Of a DNA stretch of 44,015 nucleotides, positions 11,423 to 23,295 are shown one piece after another. The stretch is from positions 1 through 44,015 of the forward strand of contig JAYMTA010000083.1 of assembly GCA_036897625.1 (NCBI GenBank), read 5' to 3'. The position numbers and the translations under genes were made by a program. Within the stretch, counting starts at the first letter, position 1. Each line of letters begins with the position of its first letter. The stretch comes from Pelargonium cotyledonis. Lineage: Eukaryota > Streptophyta > Magnoliopsida > Geraniales > Geraniaceae. The notes beneath the pieces were generated by a model, which worked only from the letters and a program-made list of their open reading frames with translations, searched no databases and was not told where the DNA came from.

Positions 11423-11495
11423 TGGGCCACAAGTTGAGCTTAAATGAAGTGGGCTGGTCTTGGAAAGCCCAAAAGAACGAACACTCTCAAGCCCA
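11423..11495 (+). promoter_or_regulatory. UFD1 promoter: four site II motifs
   Basis: TGGGCC occurs at 11423, TGGGCT at 11450, and AGCCCA at 11466 and 11490. No clear TATA box is seen nearby. The transcript probably starts around 11600-11680, near the CT-rich leader. Confidence 0.55.
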
Positions 11496-11664
11496 AGACC
11501 AAGCCCGAGAATATCACAAAGCTTCCGTGGACCGTTGCTGATAACGACGTGGCGTGCGCAGTACGCACAGATGCGCATCTTAGCGTTTCGTGCCCACAAT
11601 TCGGCATCTATTCGAGTTTCTGAATACAGTTCCATATCGTGCGGTTCCTCATCGGCTCAAGACC

Positions 11665-11682
11665 TGTCCTTAACCTCTCTAC

Positions 11683-11721
<39 letters not shown>

Positions 11722-11735
11722 CTAACCTCTCTACG

Positions 11736-11767
<32 letters not shown>

Positions 11768-11768
11768 C
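11665..11768 (+). repeat. Tandemly duplicated leader segment with two (CT)n tracts
   Basis: TGTCC, then TAACCTCTCTACGT, then (CT)n is present twice, starting at 11665 and 11718, and a third TGTCC follows at 11764. The CT tracts run about 11685-11718 and 11736-11763. They lie in the predicted UFD1 5' UTR exon, so length changes would alter the leader. The 140-codon frame across them is a repeat artefact. Confidence 0.75.
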
Positions 11769-12303
11769 TCCTCTTATCGGTATTTCCAATTCCTTCACTT
11801 TATTTTTTCTCATGTTTTGATCTCCGATCATCGATTTCTAGATCTCAACTGCACTCGCATTCCTCAGGTTTCTATGCCATAATTTCCCCATCTTACTTGA
11901 TTGGCTACTCGATATACGTTTAAATAATTGAATGAACGAAGCTAAAATTTTGAATTCAATTAATTAGGATTTTGGAATTTTGGTTCTTATGGTACTTTGT
12001 TGGTGTGATTTTATGCTCAGTTACGATCAGTATAATGGCATTGATATGGATGATCGAATATTTGATTATGTTTTTTTGCTTTGCCGAGAAAGTGGGTGTA
12101 AAGCAAAATTTTGGGTTTGGTTTGATTTGAACAAATTTGGTATCTTTTGTTCATTGGTAATAATCAAGGGCAATTAATAGAATGATATTTTTGTTGTGTA
12201 TGGATTGTTCATATTTTTGTGTGGAATTAATTGAAACATGATGCTTTGTAGGGAGCTTTGGAAGATTGATTACGCTGGTGCAAGAATCTAATTGCTTTCG
12301 AAA

Positions 12304-15300
12304 ATGGTATGTTTTGCGGTGTTGGTATTGTTGTCCAATTATTTGATGACAATGGTTAATTTCTATGGATTTTTTTGTCTCTAGTTGCTTAAGTTAGCAC
12401 GTAGTTGGAAATACCAGTTGGCATCTTCGGTAGGCTACCATGTGTTTTCATTGAACTACGAGTTATTGCTTTGATGTTTTACTGGACTATAAGTGAGAAC
12501 CTCAGAAGTTTTATTATGGCTTGCTTTCTTTTAGCATCATAAAAATAAATTTCCATCCAAAATTCTATTGTTTTTAATCTTCGCTAATGTTATGAAAATG
12601 TGTTTTACTCCAATGTATGTTTATATCTTAATACCATATTATTTTGCATATTCATTAATAGTTGCCTTCACATCTGTAGAGCATTGTGTAAATACCCCTT
12701 GGATTGTTTGGTGTTATTCTTTATCCATTAAACTAGATTTATTCCTTTTTATTACATAAACTTACCATCATTTGTTACTGTTCTGTTTTGCTTTGCTATC
12801 ATCAACATTTTCAACTATGTTGATTGTGTTGTTACAGTTTTTTGATGGCTATGGGTATCATGGAACTTCGTTTGAGCAGACATATAGATGTTATCCAGCA
12901 TCCTTTATTGAAAAGGTAGAGTGTGTTCGTCTTGTATTAGTTCTATTTCCTTGTATGCTTTCTGCCGTATTTTAATAAAGTTCAGAACATAAAAACATAG
13001 ACAATAACATATAACTTGTCCTCCAATAAACTCATATAAATCTGAGCTTTATTGAGGACAAGTTATATGTTATTGTCTATGTTTTTATGTTCTTAGCACA
13101 ACCCATTGTTCCTTAAAAGATATTTCAATTTCTCTTTGCTTTATCTGGGACTAGAATGTAGTTGATTATTTTACGGAGACTTTCATTATATTGGTTTATT
13201 CACTATTGGAACGAATGATGTTTTCTTTTGTTATTCTTTCTATACACAAAGCACACCTTGTTCTGTTATTCTAATTCCAATTTATCTTATGCATCTTGCA
13301 GCCACAACTTGAAAGTGGTGATAAAAGTAAGTTTTCATATTCTTATAGAAACTTGTCTCTTAATCTTTCTTTTTCTTGTTACGTCTCGTGATATTTTTTC
13401 TTATGTTTGTTTCAGTTATAATGCCTCCATCAGCCCTTGATCGCCTGGGTTAGTTGTATGGTCTTGTACGATGAAATTTCTGTATGTTGTTAATTTATGA
13501 TCTGAACTCTACAATGCTGGTATCCTGCAGCATCTCTACATATTGACTATCCAATGTTGTTTGAACTTCGAAATGATGCTGCTGAGCGAGTGTCTCATTG
13601 TGGAGTTCTGGAATTCATTGCAGAAGAAGGCATGATCTATATGCCATATTGGGTAGGCATTTAATGAGATTCTGTATATAATCTTTACTAGCTTGATTTT
13701 GTCATAAGGCCATAATTGTTTAATTCTGTTGTTTTCTTTTGTGTGTGTTCCATTCATTCAGATGATGGAGAACATGCTCTTACAAGAGGGAGACATTGTG
13801 AAAGTGAAAAATGTGACTCTTCCAAAGGGAAAGTATGTCAAACTACAACCCCACACGAAGGACTTTTTGGATATCTCCAACCCAAAAGCTATGTGAGTTC
13901 ATGGTTTTTACATTTAGTTGACTACTTGACTTTAGTAGTTGGCATATGTCCAACTTACAAATCTTTGGTACTTTCACAAATGAGATTATGAAAGTTGAAT
14001 AAACCAACATTTCTTATAACAAAGATGTGTCCTGTCATGATAATCTGTTTCTCTGGTATTTTCATCTCATAGGAATATAGTTGCCTTCTGCAAGGGAAAT
14101 GATAAAATATAATTTATTAAATGCTTCTATTTTTTTTTTCTATTGGTTCTTTCTAAAAGAGAAGGATTCAACGATTTGATAATCATATGGTCCACCATAG
14201 ATGAAAATGGGATTTTATCTAATTTTTTCACCTTGTGTTTGCAAGATTGGCACCTGAAATGTGAATTTCTTTTTTTAATAGCTGATTAGTATATGTACTG
14301 TGGTCACTGGTCAGGTATTATGCCTAATGAAACTGTCTGGTAATAAAATGTTTAGCTACAATTGAAGGTTGGCTGTATAGCTATTTATGTCCTCAAACAT
14401 GTTCTGCAATTATCACCAAGAGAATCTTTGTTATGATTTTTTTTTTGCTATGTTCTGAATCTTTGGATGGATTTATCATAGGGTTACATTGCTACGGGTT
14501 CTGAATTTTGGACAGCCAAGTACAGTTATGCTAGAACTTGATTTTTGACTCCTTCGAAATGGACTTGAAAACTTCACTGTACTTATTGCTTCAACTATAA
14601 AGAAAAGTATTCCTCAGTCCACCCTTATTACCAAATAAAGCCCTAGTTCTGGCCAATTTAGACGCTCATGTAGCTACACTGCTAGTTGGTCTTAAGTAAC
14701 TCATATTTTTTACTATTGGATCTCTATAAGATATCTGATATTGAAATAAATATTTGTTATGTTTTCCATTCATCACGTGCTTTCAGGGATGTAGCAACTT
14801 AATCATTTACTTTGTGTTTTCACGCAGTTTAGAGACAACACTAAGGAATTTTTCGTGCTTGACCACTGGGGATAGTATTATGGTTGCATATAACAATAAG
14901 AAGTATTACATAGATATTGTGGAAGCAAAGCCTTCTCATGCAATTAGTATCATCGAGACCGACTGTGAGGTGGACTTTGCACCTCCCCTTGATTGCAAGG
15001 AGCCTGAAAAGCCTGTTGCATCTGTTCCTCTTGGCAAGTCGCCTAAAGGTGCATATTTTTTTTGCAATACTCTCTTAGTTTTTAGTAGTTATGTTTTCTT
15101 TATGTGAATAGTGTTGGTGGTGAACTGCCCTTCCGGCATTGAAATCTCAAAACCAGTGTTGAAATTGTATTTCAAGTTTCCAAATTGTCTTTAGTGACTG
15201 ATGTTATTGTTTGTGAAAACTTAATAGGTCTTAGATGATGTTTGGTTTCTTTAATAGATCCTTGTGCCAAAAGGGAGATAATATGCACTATATGAGGATT

Positions 15301-16097
15301 AGGAGTATTACAAGGCATGGACATGCATGCTACAAGAGGATATGTAAGTGAAGTTTGCTGGAACATTAACCTTGAAGCAACGTGCAGGCGAAAAGTAGAT
15401 TTGACCATAGATCTGTTGTGGATAGCTGATATAGGTTTTCTGGCTTCATTTTTATAACTACATGGCATTAAATATTCATCTGTGTTCCTGCCCTTGCAAG
15501 TCTGCTTTAATTACTTATTGGGAAATACTGAACTAAATACAAAGATTCGAGAGACTAACAATACAATGGATGGTTGTCATATTCATAGACTATATGCATT
15601 TATGTAGAGACAGCATGACACATCTTATCTGCTTGCAGATCAAGAGGTTCCAGCTGAGCCTGAACCAAAATTCAACCCATTTACTGGAGTTGGGAGACGC
15701 TTGGATGGGAAGCCTATGAAGCATGAGCCTATGCCAGTCTCTCCCTCAGGATCTAAAGACAAGCAACCAGCTGTTGCTAATGGTAGACAGTCTAGCGGAT
15801 CAAGTTCACAAACCACTTCTAGCCAGGCTCAGGGGAAGCTTGTGTTTGGATCTCAAACGAACCGTACCCCCAAGGAGGCACAAAAGGTACTTTCTTCCTG
15901 TTCCTTGTCATGAAGTTATTGCCAACTTATTCATCAAAAAGCCAAAAAAATTATTAATATTGCTAATGGCTAAACATGATTTTGTTTCTTCAATGCAGAA
16001 AGAAGCTCCAAAAGACTCTAAACAAGAGCAGCCCGCAAAGAAGGAAGAATCGAAGTTCCAGCCTTTTTCTGGAAAGAAATACTCATTGAAGGGTTAA
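12304..16097 (+). CDS. UFD1: UFD1, substrate-recruiting cofactor of CDC48/p97
   Basis: Nine coding exons: 12304-12306, 12838-12915, 13302-13326, 13416-13448, 13531-13652, 13762-13892, 14828-15048, 15639-15886 and 15999-16097. They give 319 aa, as I recall the same length as Arabidopsis UFD1. UFD1 with NPL4 brings ubiquitinated proteins to the CDC48 unfoldase, for example in ER-associated degradation. The ubiquitin-binding double-psi barrel domain spans about residues 8-190, with landmarks [21 protein letters not shown] and [18 protein letters not shown]. Two CDC48-binding SHP-type boxes follow: FTGVGRRL (219-226) and FSGKKYSL near the C-terminus. The first coding exon is only the ATG, followed directly by a GT donor. 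A 5' UTR intron is likely (donor 11868, acceptor AG 12250-12251). The gene converges on GC1. Confidence 0.96.
12984..13093. repeat. 110-bp near-perfect hairpin in a UFD1 intron
   Basis: The left arm 12984-13030 and right arm 13048-13093 are reverse complements over 46 bp, with one extra C in the left arm. The 17-nt loop can pair a little further (CTCA with TGAG). The arms begin AGAACATAAAAACATAGACA and end with its complement. It sits in the intron between exons 12838-12915 and 13302-13326. No target-site duplication is obvious. It could be a young MITE or foldback element, or a small-RNA-producing hairpin. Confidence 0.9.
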
Positions 16098-16662
16098 TTA
16101 GGTTCTAGAACAATAGATACCTTTTTACGTTTTTGCCTGCCCACATGGATCAGGGAATCCGTTAATATGGGATGTTGTATAATCAAATTATGGATCCGCT
16201 ATCATGTCAATGAAAAAAGATAGAGGAAAACACAAGTATGAAACTTATGTTCCTTGACTTCGAAAGCATTAATACACAGGCTGGAGCATTGTTCCTCGCA
16301 ACTAGCATGTCACAGTTACAATCCCCATCACTCGTACTGAAATTTGTGTTGTTTTGGATGGATGTTATGTGCATAAAAGGAGGGACAAAATTTTGGTCTA
16401 CGAGAACAGATGAAATAGAAGATATTGTTGAAGTTGCGGCTTTTACAGTAAAGCCTTTACAACCAGTAAAACTGATAATCTTGGGTGTAAACAAAAGCAA
16501 CTCATTCTAAAAGAATGGTAGATAATCCAAGAAACAACTAATAAATACTACCAAAATGGTTTCCATGCAGAACTTGCTCTCTCATAATATATGTTCAATG
16601 AAAACTGAAACCAAATAATAAAGAATCTATGCATGGTTTGTCATTTTTTAGTTCCAGCTCCC
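16098..16662. other. Convergent 3' ends of UFD1 and GC1
   Basis: This 565-bp spacer holds both 3' UTRs. The stretch 16207-16510 is open on both strands for about 90 codons, but neither product resembles a known family, so I treat both as chance frames in UTR. Confidence 0.6.
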
Positions 16663-19600
16663 TTATGAAAGAATGGCCTTCAGTGCATCTTTCACATAGG
16701 GGTATTTGAATGTGAATCCCAACTCTTTTGCCCTACTGGGAACCACCTTTTGCCCTTCCAGAACCTACAACGAGAATAAGATCAGTCAGTTTAAGCTACT
16801 AGTGTACGTGTAGAGGGTAATGAGGGAAGACGATATTCTTACCACACAAGCACCTTCTCCAAGGGCGGCTTTGAGGGCAAACTCAGGAACAGGTAGCCAT
16901 GATGGCCGTCCCATCGCATTTCCCAATTGTTCACACAACTCGCTCAGTCGAACAGGGTTAGGTGCGGTTCCATTGATAACTCCTGCTATTAAGTTGCTAA
17001 AACTCAGAGACGAAATGGTATGATTGGTCAGGAAAAATCTAGCATGTGAAAATTTACCTTCATAGGAAGGGTTCCGTAGAGCTTCATATATTAGGCTCAC
17101 AATGTCATCCTGATGAATCCATGAAAACCTGCACAATTGCGAGTGCTATTAATTGCCTTAATTTACAGGCAAGAGAATAGAATTAGGACAGCATTTTAAT
17201 CACCTTCGGATAACTAAAATCGTAACAGTTTCTACTTTTAAATTTAAACGTGGAGCAGACAAGTGTTATGAAGGAGCCTCGTATGAAGGATGAGATTAAG
17301 TACAGTACCATTGTTTTCCAGATCCCAAAGGCCCCCCAGCAAACATCATAAAGAGAGGGATCATTTTGGCTGCAGAAACAAACACACAAGTATGCAGGAC
17401 CAAAATGAAGCTTCTTCAATTCAGAGTCTGACATATCTTTTAAATATGCATTTTAATTGCCATACACTACTGAGAATTATGGTATATCGTGATTTTGGTT
17501 TTCATGCGAAACATACTAGATTGCATAACTAGGAAGCTTCAAGTTCCCATGCTATATGAGAAAACTTCAAGATACAGTTCACAATCAAGAAGTTCTATTT
17601 ACGAGTATGGAATGCCTAAAAGGGTTCATAAATCAGACATACCTAAAGCTCCACCATCTTTGCCAAGAACAACACCGATGCGAATTCTAACCAATCTAAC
17701 ATCCTTGTTAACTTTGAGGGCAGTGGCTTCCCATTCTCTACAAACCTGAAAAGATATAATCCATTATGTACAAATTTAGCTAATATACATCAATACATAA
17801 ATGACCCTCCCTGAACCCCACAAAGGTGGAAGCCTTGTGCAGTAGGCCGTCCTCTCATGAAATGTATATCAACAAGGTTTCATAGTCTTCAGCTTGCTCA
17901 CAAGCAGACAAGTAAAAAATAAAAAGTTAAACCTCAAGTACTTAAGTGAACAAAGTGCTATTTGACCAAGTTTCATCTAAATGCTTTGGAGGAGAAAGAA
18001 TATGGAATAAACTTTAAAGTAACTAAATTTCACATGTTTATAGAAGAGTAGATTTGGTACCAAATTCGTGAACAAAGTGCTATTTGACCAAGTTTCATCC
18101 AAATGCTTTGGAGGAGAAAGAATATGGAATAAACTTTAAAGTAACAAAATTTCACATGTTTATAGAAGAGCAGATTTGGTACCAAATTCATGTACTCCGT
18201 ATGATACAAAATAGAACATTTCGATCATATATTTCAGACCTCTACACATTTCAACAGAAACACTACATCCAGGAATCAGATACTTGTTTGTTTACCTCAG
18301 CCAAGTAATCATTTCCTGAAGAGCTCTTCTCATCAAATGCTACATTTTCATTTGAACCTGCGTATTTTGGGGTGGGAAGAGAGGAAAAAGGAAAGTTCAT
18401 TATGCTGTATATTTAATATACTTCTCCAAAATTTTACTTTTAACATGAAGCAGTGAAGCACCAATTTGTCTCTCCCCTAATCATCACATAATATTAAGTT
18501 ATGCACAACCTTGTGAAATTGTATGATCTATCAAGTAAACTATCATGCGGACTACAACAGAATGATGCCAATGGCGCTCGTTTAAATGCATCATAGCTAA
18601 AAAAACTCAGTTGCATGCTCGAGAGCAGTGATCTCATAGCCAAAAAAACCCAGTGTTTTCAACATACTCCATAATCCCCATCAGAAAAAAAAAATGCACA
18701 ACAGAATAAAGAATGATTTTCAAATAAAGAAATAATACCCACCATAGTACCCAACAGCTGTTGCACTCACTAAGACTTTTGGTCGAACTCCATCCGGAGA
18801 ACCATTTATTAAGTCTACAACCTTCATGAACAATTGAAATGATCAGGAAAACAAACGAAAAGAGTTGCACACTCATCTTATCTTGCAACCGCGATGTTCT
18901 TTCGCTTCACCTTAGAAAAAAACTTTTAAGTATTCACCTAGAGAATTATTTATTAGGTCTACAACCTCCATAAACAATTGAAATGATTGGGAAAACAAAT
19001 AAATAGCGGCACACACTCATCATATTTTACAACTGTGATCTTCTTTCAGTTCACCATCAAAAAAATTACTTAAAGTATTTGTTCTACTGTTTGCAATGAA
19101 AAAAAATATAGACACTAACCTTTGATGTGACTCTTATCCTGCTCTGCTTGATCTCTTTCTTGATCTGCATATAACAAGAAATATTTATGAAACTTGGCTC
19201 CTATAAATGGGACAGTGTGTTGTCCACTAGTGAAAGGTTGACATGCTCAACCCAGTGGGAAGCAATAATAAACTTAAGAATTCATAAAATAGATGGTGTC
19301 TTTATTATTCGTTATTATTGTTGTTAGATCACAATGACAAATATAACTGTTTCATGAATCATTAGAAATCATATATACCTATGAACCAAGTTCCATAAAA
19401 CTTCTTAAGATCTCAAAAACTGGGGTCAAAACATGCATAGTTGATTAACGTGTTGCGTTGTGAACGAGTGTTGAATAGCCAATATACCCCAATACACCAA
19501 AAAATATATTTGGAGAAGCGTAATACATTTCCCTTGCTTATACTTAGTGTTGAAGATATAATAGGAGTACGAATGGTAGTTGTACCTCACATAGTTTTCT

Positions 19601-21911
19601 TATTGTTTTACATATTGTTAAATCCAATAAGTACTTTCTGAAATTCAATTGGTTGAATCAATGATCAAGAAGAGTGTCATAAACTTCACAGTTAGAATAG
19701 TTGGCATGCATTTTATTCAAACTGATTCCCAGAATCTAGTGCTATATTGCATCCATTTATCAGCTGGAGCACTGTACTCGATTGAACATTTTCATTAGGT
19801 ATGAGGTAGTAATGATGTACCTCCTCAATAAAAAGATCGTATTTGCATGACCATGGAAATCCCAGTTAGTACAGAAGAGGAAGGGCCATTTAAAATGCCT
19901 GGAGTACTAACCTCGGGAGACCATCTTGTACTTATGGGCAGTCCAGCCAAATTCACAACAGCAGTTGAACCTTGAATACAGTCTTTCCATCCTGGCTCCT
20001 CAGCTATCACAATTCCTGGAAAGTCCTTGCCTACAAAATGCATGAATGTAGTTTGAGAGAAGCAATATATTATATTAAAGATATCTACTCTATCACTCAA
20101 CCACCCCCATGACTACACTCCCTACTCTCAACCACCCAATATGCACCCCCTAAATTACACTCTATCCCCTAAATTGGCTCTTGACCCCTCAAAGAGCCTT
20201 CCTCTTCCTTTATGTAGAGCAAAATAGTTAGTGTATTAGCATTGTGTAGCATATATAGAGAGTGTCTTGTATATTGTAATCTCCATTTGCTTCAAAATAC
20301 ATGTCCTCTTTCAATCACTCTATCTGTACTTCAACACATTATATATTAACTATCTTTCTTTCTATATGGGGAGGAGGGAGTGCATATGCAGAATAACAAG
20401 AAAGACTAGATTCAGTTTTCACAATTAATATAGGTATTCATTTGTGTAACGAGAAAGAAAGGAGATGTTTATGTATTTCCCTGGTAACAAGTTTTACCGT
20501 TTACAAATATCTCCTTGTTGAAAGAATCCCAATTTTTTTTATCAATAATTTAATCAGCTTTTTAGAAGAATAAAGTCTGTCCAGATAGGCAATAGCTAAG
20601 ATTATTCTAATTCATTACCTTCTTACCCGGAAAAATTAATTCTGCTTTTGACTTAGAGCGCGTCAAGACATGAACCTCATGATTGTCTACATGCCAATGC
20701 GAAAGATAGGAGGAGAAAAAATTAATCCATCAGTTCAAACACAAATATATTTGAAGTTCATAATATAAATAATTTATATGCAGAAAGGAGTATTAATTAG
20801 TTGATATAATGCATATAAGGTCTTTAGCATCGTGTACAGTGAGCACACTGAATCAATGTATCATAAATTGGAAACACATCCTGAACGAATATGGTACGTA
20901 TGTTTGTACATGGACCAAATACATTTGGATTAAGGAAAGCTACGTGCATAGACTAACTCAAGGCAAACTCACAGGCAATGCTCATGTTCCATGTGCACAC
21001 TAGTAATGTTCGAGTGTGTACATGCTATACAATTGTCTGCATATATATAAACTGAAAACAACATACATCTAATTGGATAAACTAAAACTTAAAATTGGTA
21101 AGTCTATGCACAAGTGTGAAATTTGACCAGAACTAAAACTTTCCTCAATAAGGTTAGTTTAACTACAGACCCAACACATGCCCTTAAATCTAGACCTGTG
21201 AAAGCGTGCTACTTATTACATGTCACTCTAGAGTTTTCAGTTCAAACTAAACATAACAACCAGGAAACCTACAAATTATACCACCACCTTGCTATGCAAA
21301 CTGATTCTTCGAAATGGGGCATAACAACATAAATCAATACCGAGATTGAAGATTCAAGTACGTAAAACTGCATTTGCCCGATAATTCTATTACAAAATGA
21401 TGCATAGATACATCATACATTTGCATTTTGAGAGTTGTTTCATAAAGGGTTTCCAGTACCAACTTCATTTGACTGGCATTGATGTGTCAAAGAGGAAATT
21501 AGACAGCAACACAACCTCCATTACGTTTTCAATTAAGCACTAATAAGATTTAAGGTTGAGTAGGGAGAGAGAACCTGCACAAAGCCTCTGCACCAATCTT
21601 TTCCCTATAAAACCAGTAGCTCCAGTAACTGCAACAGTCATCTGATTTGCACACAGAAACACACAAAAAGCCATCTGATTTAGAAGACTTAAATGGTAAA
21701 TGCAGAATTGCCCAAATGTGATTATTTGGTTTGAACAAGAGTGAGAAATAAGAGCAGAGCAAGCAAGTACCTTCTGGGATTGGCAAAAGATTCTAAATTT
21801 CTTGGTGGAAAGGGGTTGGGATTGAGGCTGAGCAATGTGAAGAGAAGGAGAGATGGAGTGAGCCCATGTAAAAGAAGAAGCAGTAGTGGCTATGCAAGAG
21901 AGTAGCTCCAT
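16663..21911 (-). CDS. GC1: GC1/SulA-type plastid division protein (SDR39U1 epimerase family)
   Basis: Twelve exons on the minus strand: 21911-21771, 21641-21575, 20686-20627, 20030-19912, 19164-19120, 18821-18743, 18357-18296, 17745-17643, 17369-17309, 17128-17058, 16982-16843 and 16764-16663. All junctions are GT-AG in frame and give 349 aa. Residues 1-47 are Ser/Thr-rich with few acidic residues, like a plastid transit peptide. The Rossmann motif TGATGFIG follows (residues 53-60). SATAVGYYG marks the mid SDR region, and the C-terminal block TAPNPVRLSELCEQLG to KELGFTFKYP is the DUF1731 domain of YfcH/SDR39U1 proteins. The Arabidopsis counterpart acts at the plastid inner envelope and affects chloroplast division; whether it has enzyme activity is unclear. 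Its introns carry two tandem duplications and an LTR-like piece. Confidence 0.95.
17946..18189. repeat. 122-bp tandem duplication in GC1 intron 7
   Basis: Two direct copies, 17946-18067 and 18068-18189, differ at only a few bases (for example CATCTAAATG against CATCCAAATG). The copies abut exactly, so the duplication is recent and probably arose by slippage or unequal exchange. It lies wholly in the intron between exons 18357-18296 and 17745-17643. Confidence 0.9.
18801..19085. repeat. Old 144-bp tandem duplication including the start of GC1 exon 6
   Basis: Segment 18801-18944 and the diverged copy from about 18945 align with a 144-bp period (TCTACAACC at 18814 and 18958). The exon-side copy contains the acceptor and first codons of exon 6. 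The intron copy keeps an AG acceptor at 18967-18966 and the codons for VVDLIN (18965 downwards), then reaches a stop after 17 codons. In the transcript the extra acceptor comes first. Confidence 0.75.
20085..20337 (-). mobile_element. LTR-like fragment in GC1 intron 3
   Basis: Read on the minus strand it begins TGTTGAAGTACAGATAGAG, the usual start of a Copia-type LTR, and carries a TATATATGC element about 80 nt in. The other end is not defined and I found no matching target-site duplication (the right flank is CATTA). It may be a truncated solo LTR. Confidence 0.4.
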
Positions 21912-22489
21912 TGATAGGATTGGGTGGAAATGGAATTGCTGACAATAAAGTGTCTGATGTTAGTGAAAGTGAGATTATGGATGTGTATGAGTATTGTGCT
22001 CGTCATCGTGTTTGATTTGGAGCCACACCAACCAAAACGCTATACCCATCACCCAATAATGATTGTCATTAGCAACCATTATTGAGATAAACTAAAACTG
22101 CAATGATGGCGTTTAAGAGCAAATTTTATATGTACTGAATTTTGTATCAAATGATTTAAGATATGAGACACGACATATCAAATATTACATCGATGACTTG
22201 ACCGAATCATAATACGCTATGTGTATAATATATTTTATAAACCGAGCGCTTCACGTCAAAAATTCATGGAAGGTGGTGGCATCATATATGTCGGGTTGTA
22301 ATTTGATAAAATTAATTTTAAAATACACATATATAAAATATATACTTGCCACGTAAGATGTCACATCATTTTGTACGGTAAATTTTTTTACAAAATTTAA
22401 TACATATAACATTTTTCGGTGATTAATGATATAAATACGAGTGGAAAAATTCACACATATCCTAAATTATAACCATCTCTCTCTTCTTC

Positions 22490-22636
22490 TTTTTTTTTTA
22501 TAAGCGACGGTCTAAAGGTGTATATATACAAGTAACAGTAGTATTCAAGAAATAGACTATTTATCTTAATCCTAGCCTAGAATTTTTGGCACCTTACCGC
22601 ACCAAAGTGATTTCTTACACCACCACCACCAAGGAT
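22490..22636 (-). repeat. Dispersed repeat, copy 2
   Basis: It starts with a 10-T run and AAGCGACG, contains TTGGCACCTTACCGCACCAA, and ends in a CACCAC run. It aligns along its length with 40962-41107. On the minus strand the T-run becomes a terminal poly(A), which suggests a retroposed element. Confidence 0.75.
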
Positions 22637-23295
22637 ATCTAACTTGTTAGTAACACTCTTACAAGAAGTGTCTGAGCTATTCAAGTCTTTCAAATTTTTT
22701 CATATCTACGGGTATTGTTCTTTTTCCATAAAAAGATAATTTTTGTGTCACCTACATTCTATCCGTGACAATAACATCTTTATCATCCAGATGATCTTGA
22801 ACTTTTTCTATTATTTAGTCATATCTCGCCATATAGACTTCCTATACTCATTTGTTTACTTGTAGTACAAATTAATGACACAAGAAATGAAAAGACGAAG
22901 GTCTCCCAATCATCTCTAATTTTTTTTTCTTCAGATATTTGCCATGACGTCGGTGATGACTATTACAGCATATTAAAATTGGTGATCATCCATGGTATGG
23001 AGACATTTTTTTATCCTTATGTTTTACTAGGATTGAAAAATGTTTTTGTACTGAATCTACATGAATAGGATTGTGCTTTGCTCAGTTTGTATTGTGATTG
23101 TGTTCAACATTTGAAATGACACATAAATTCTCAATGTTTCAAGCGATTCCTAACACGTTACAGTTTACAACATAAAGTCGCGTTCTGACAATTCTAAAAG
23201 CACTAGAGAGTTTGAGTCTTCAACTTGATCTTCTAAGTTATATATCCAATTTGATACAAAAATGGCCAAAACCTATCCAAACTAACATACCTAGT

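Noticed and set aside
11460..11882. 140-codon frame upstream of UFD1
   Set aside because: It is mostly SLSLSL from the CT repeats and lies in the promoter and 5' UTR.
16207..16510. Open frames on both strands between UFD1 and GC1
   Set aside because: They lie in convergent 3' UTRs, neither has a family signature, and both being open suggests chance.
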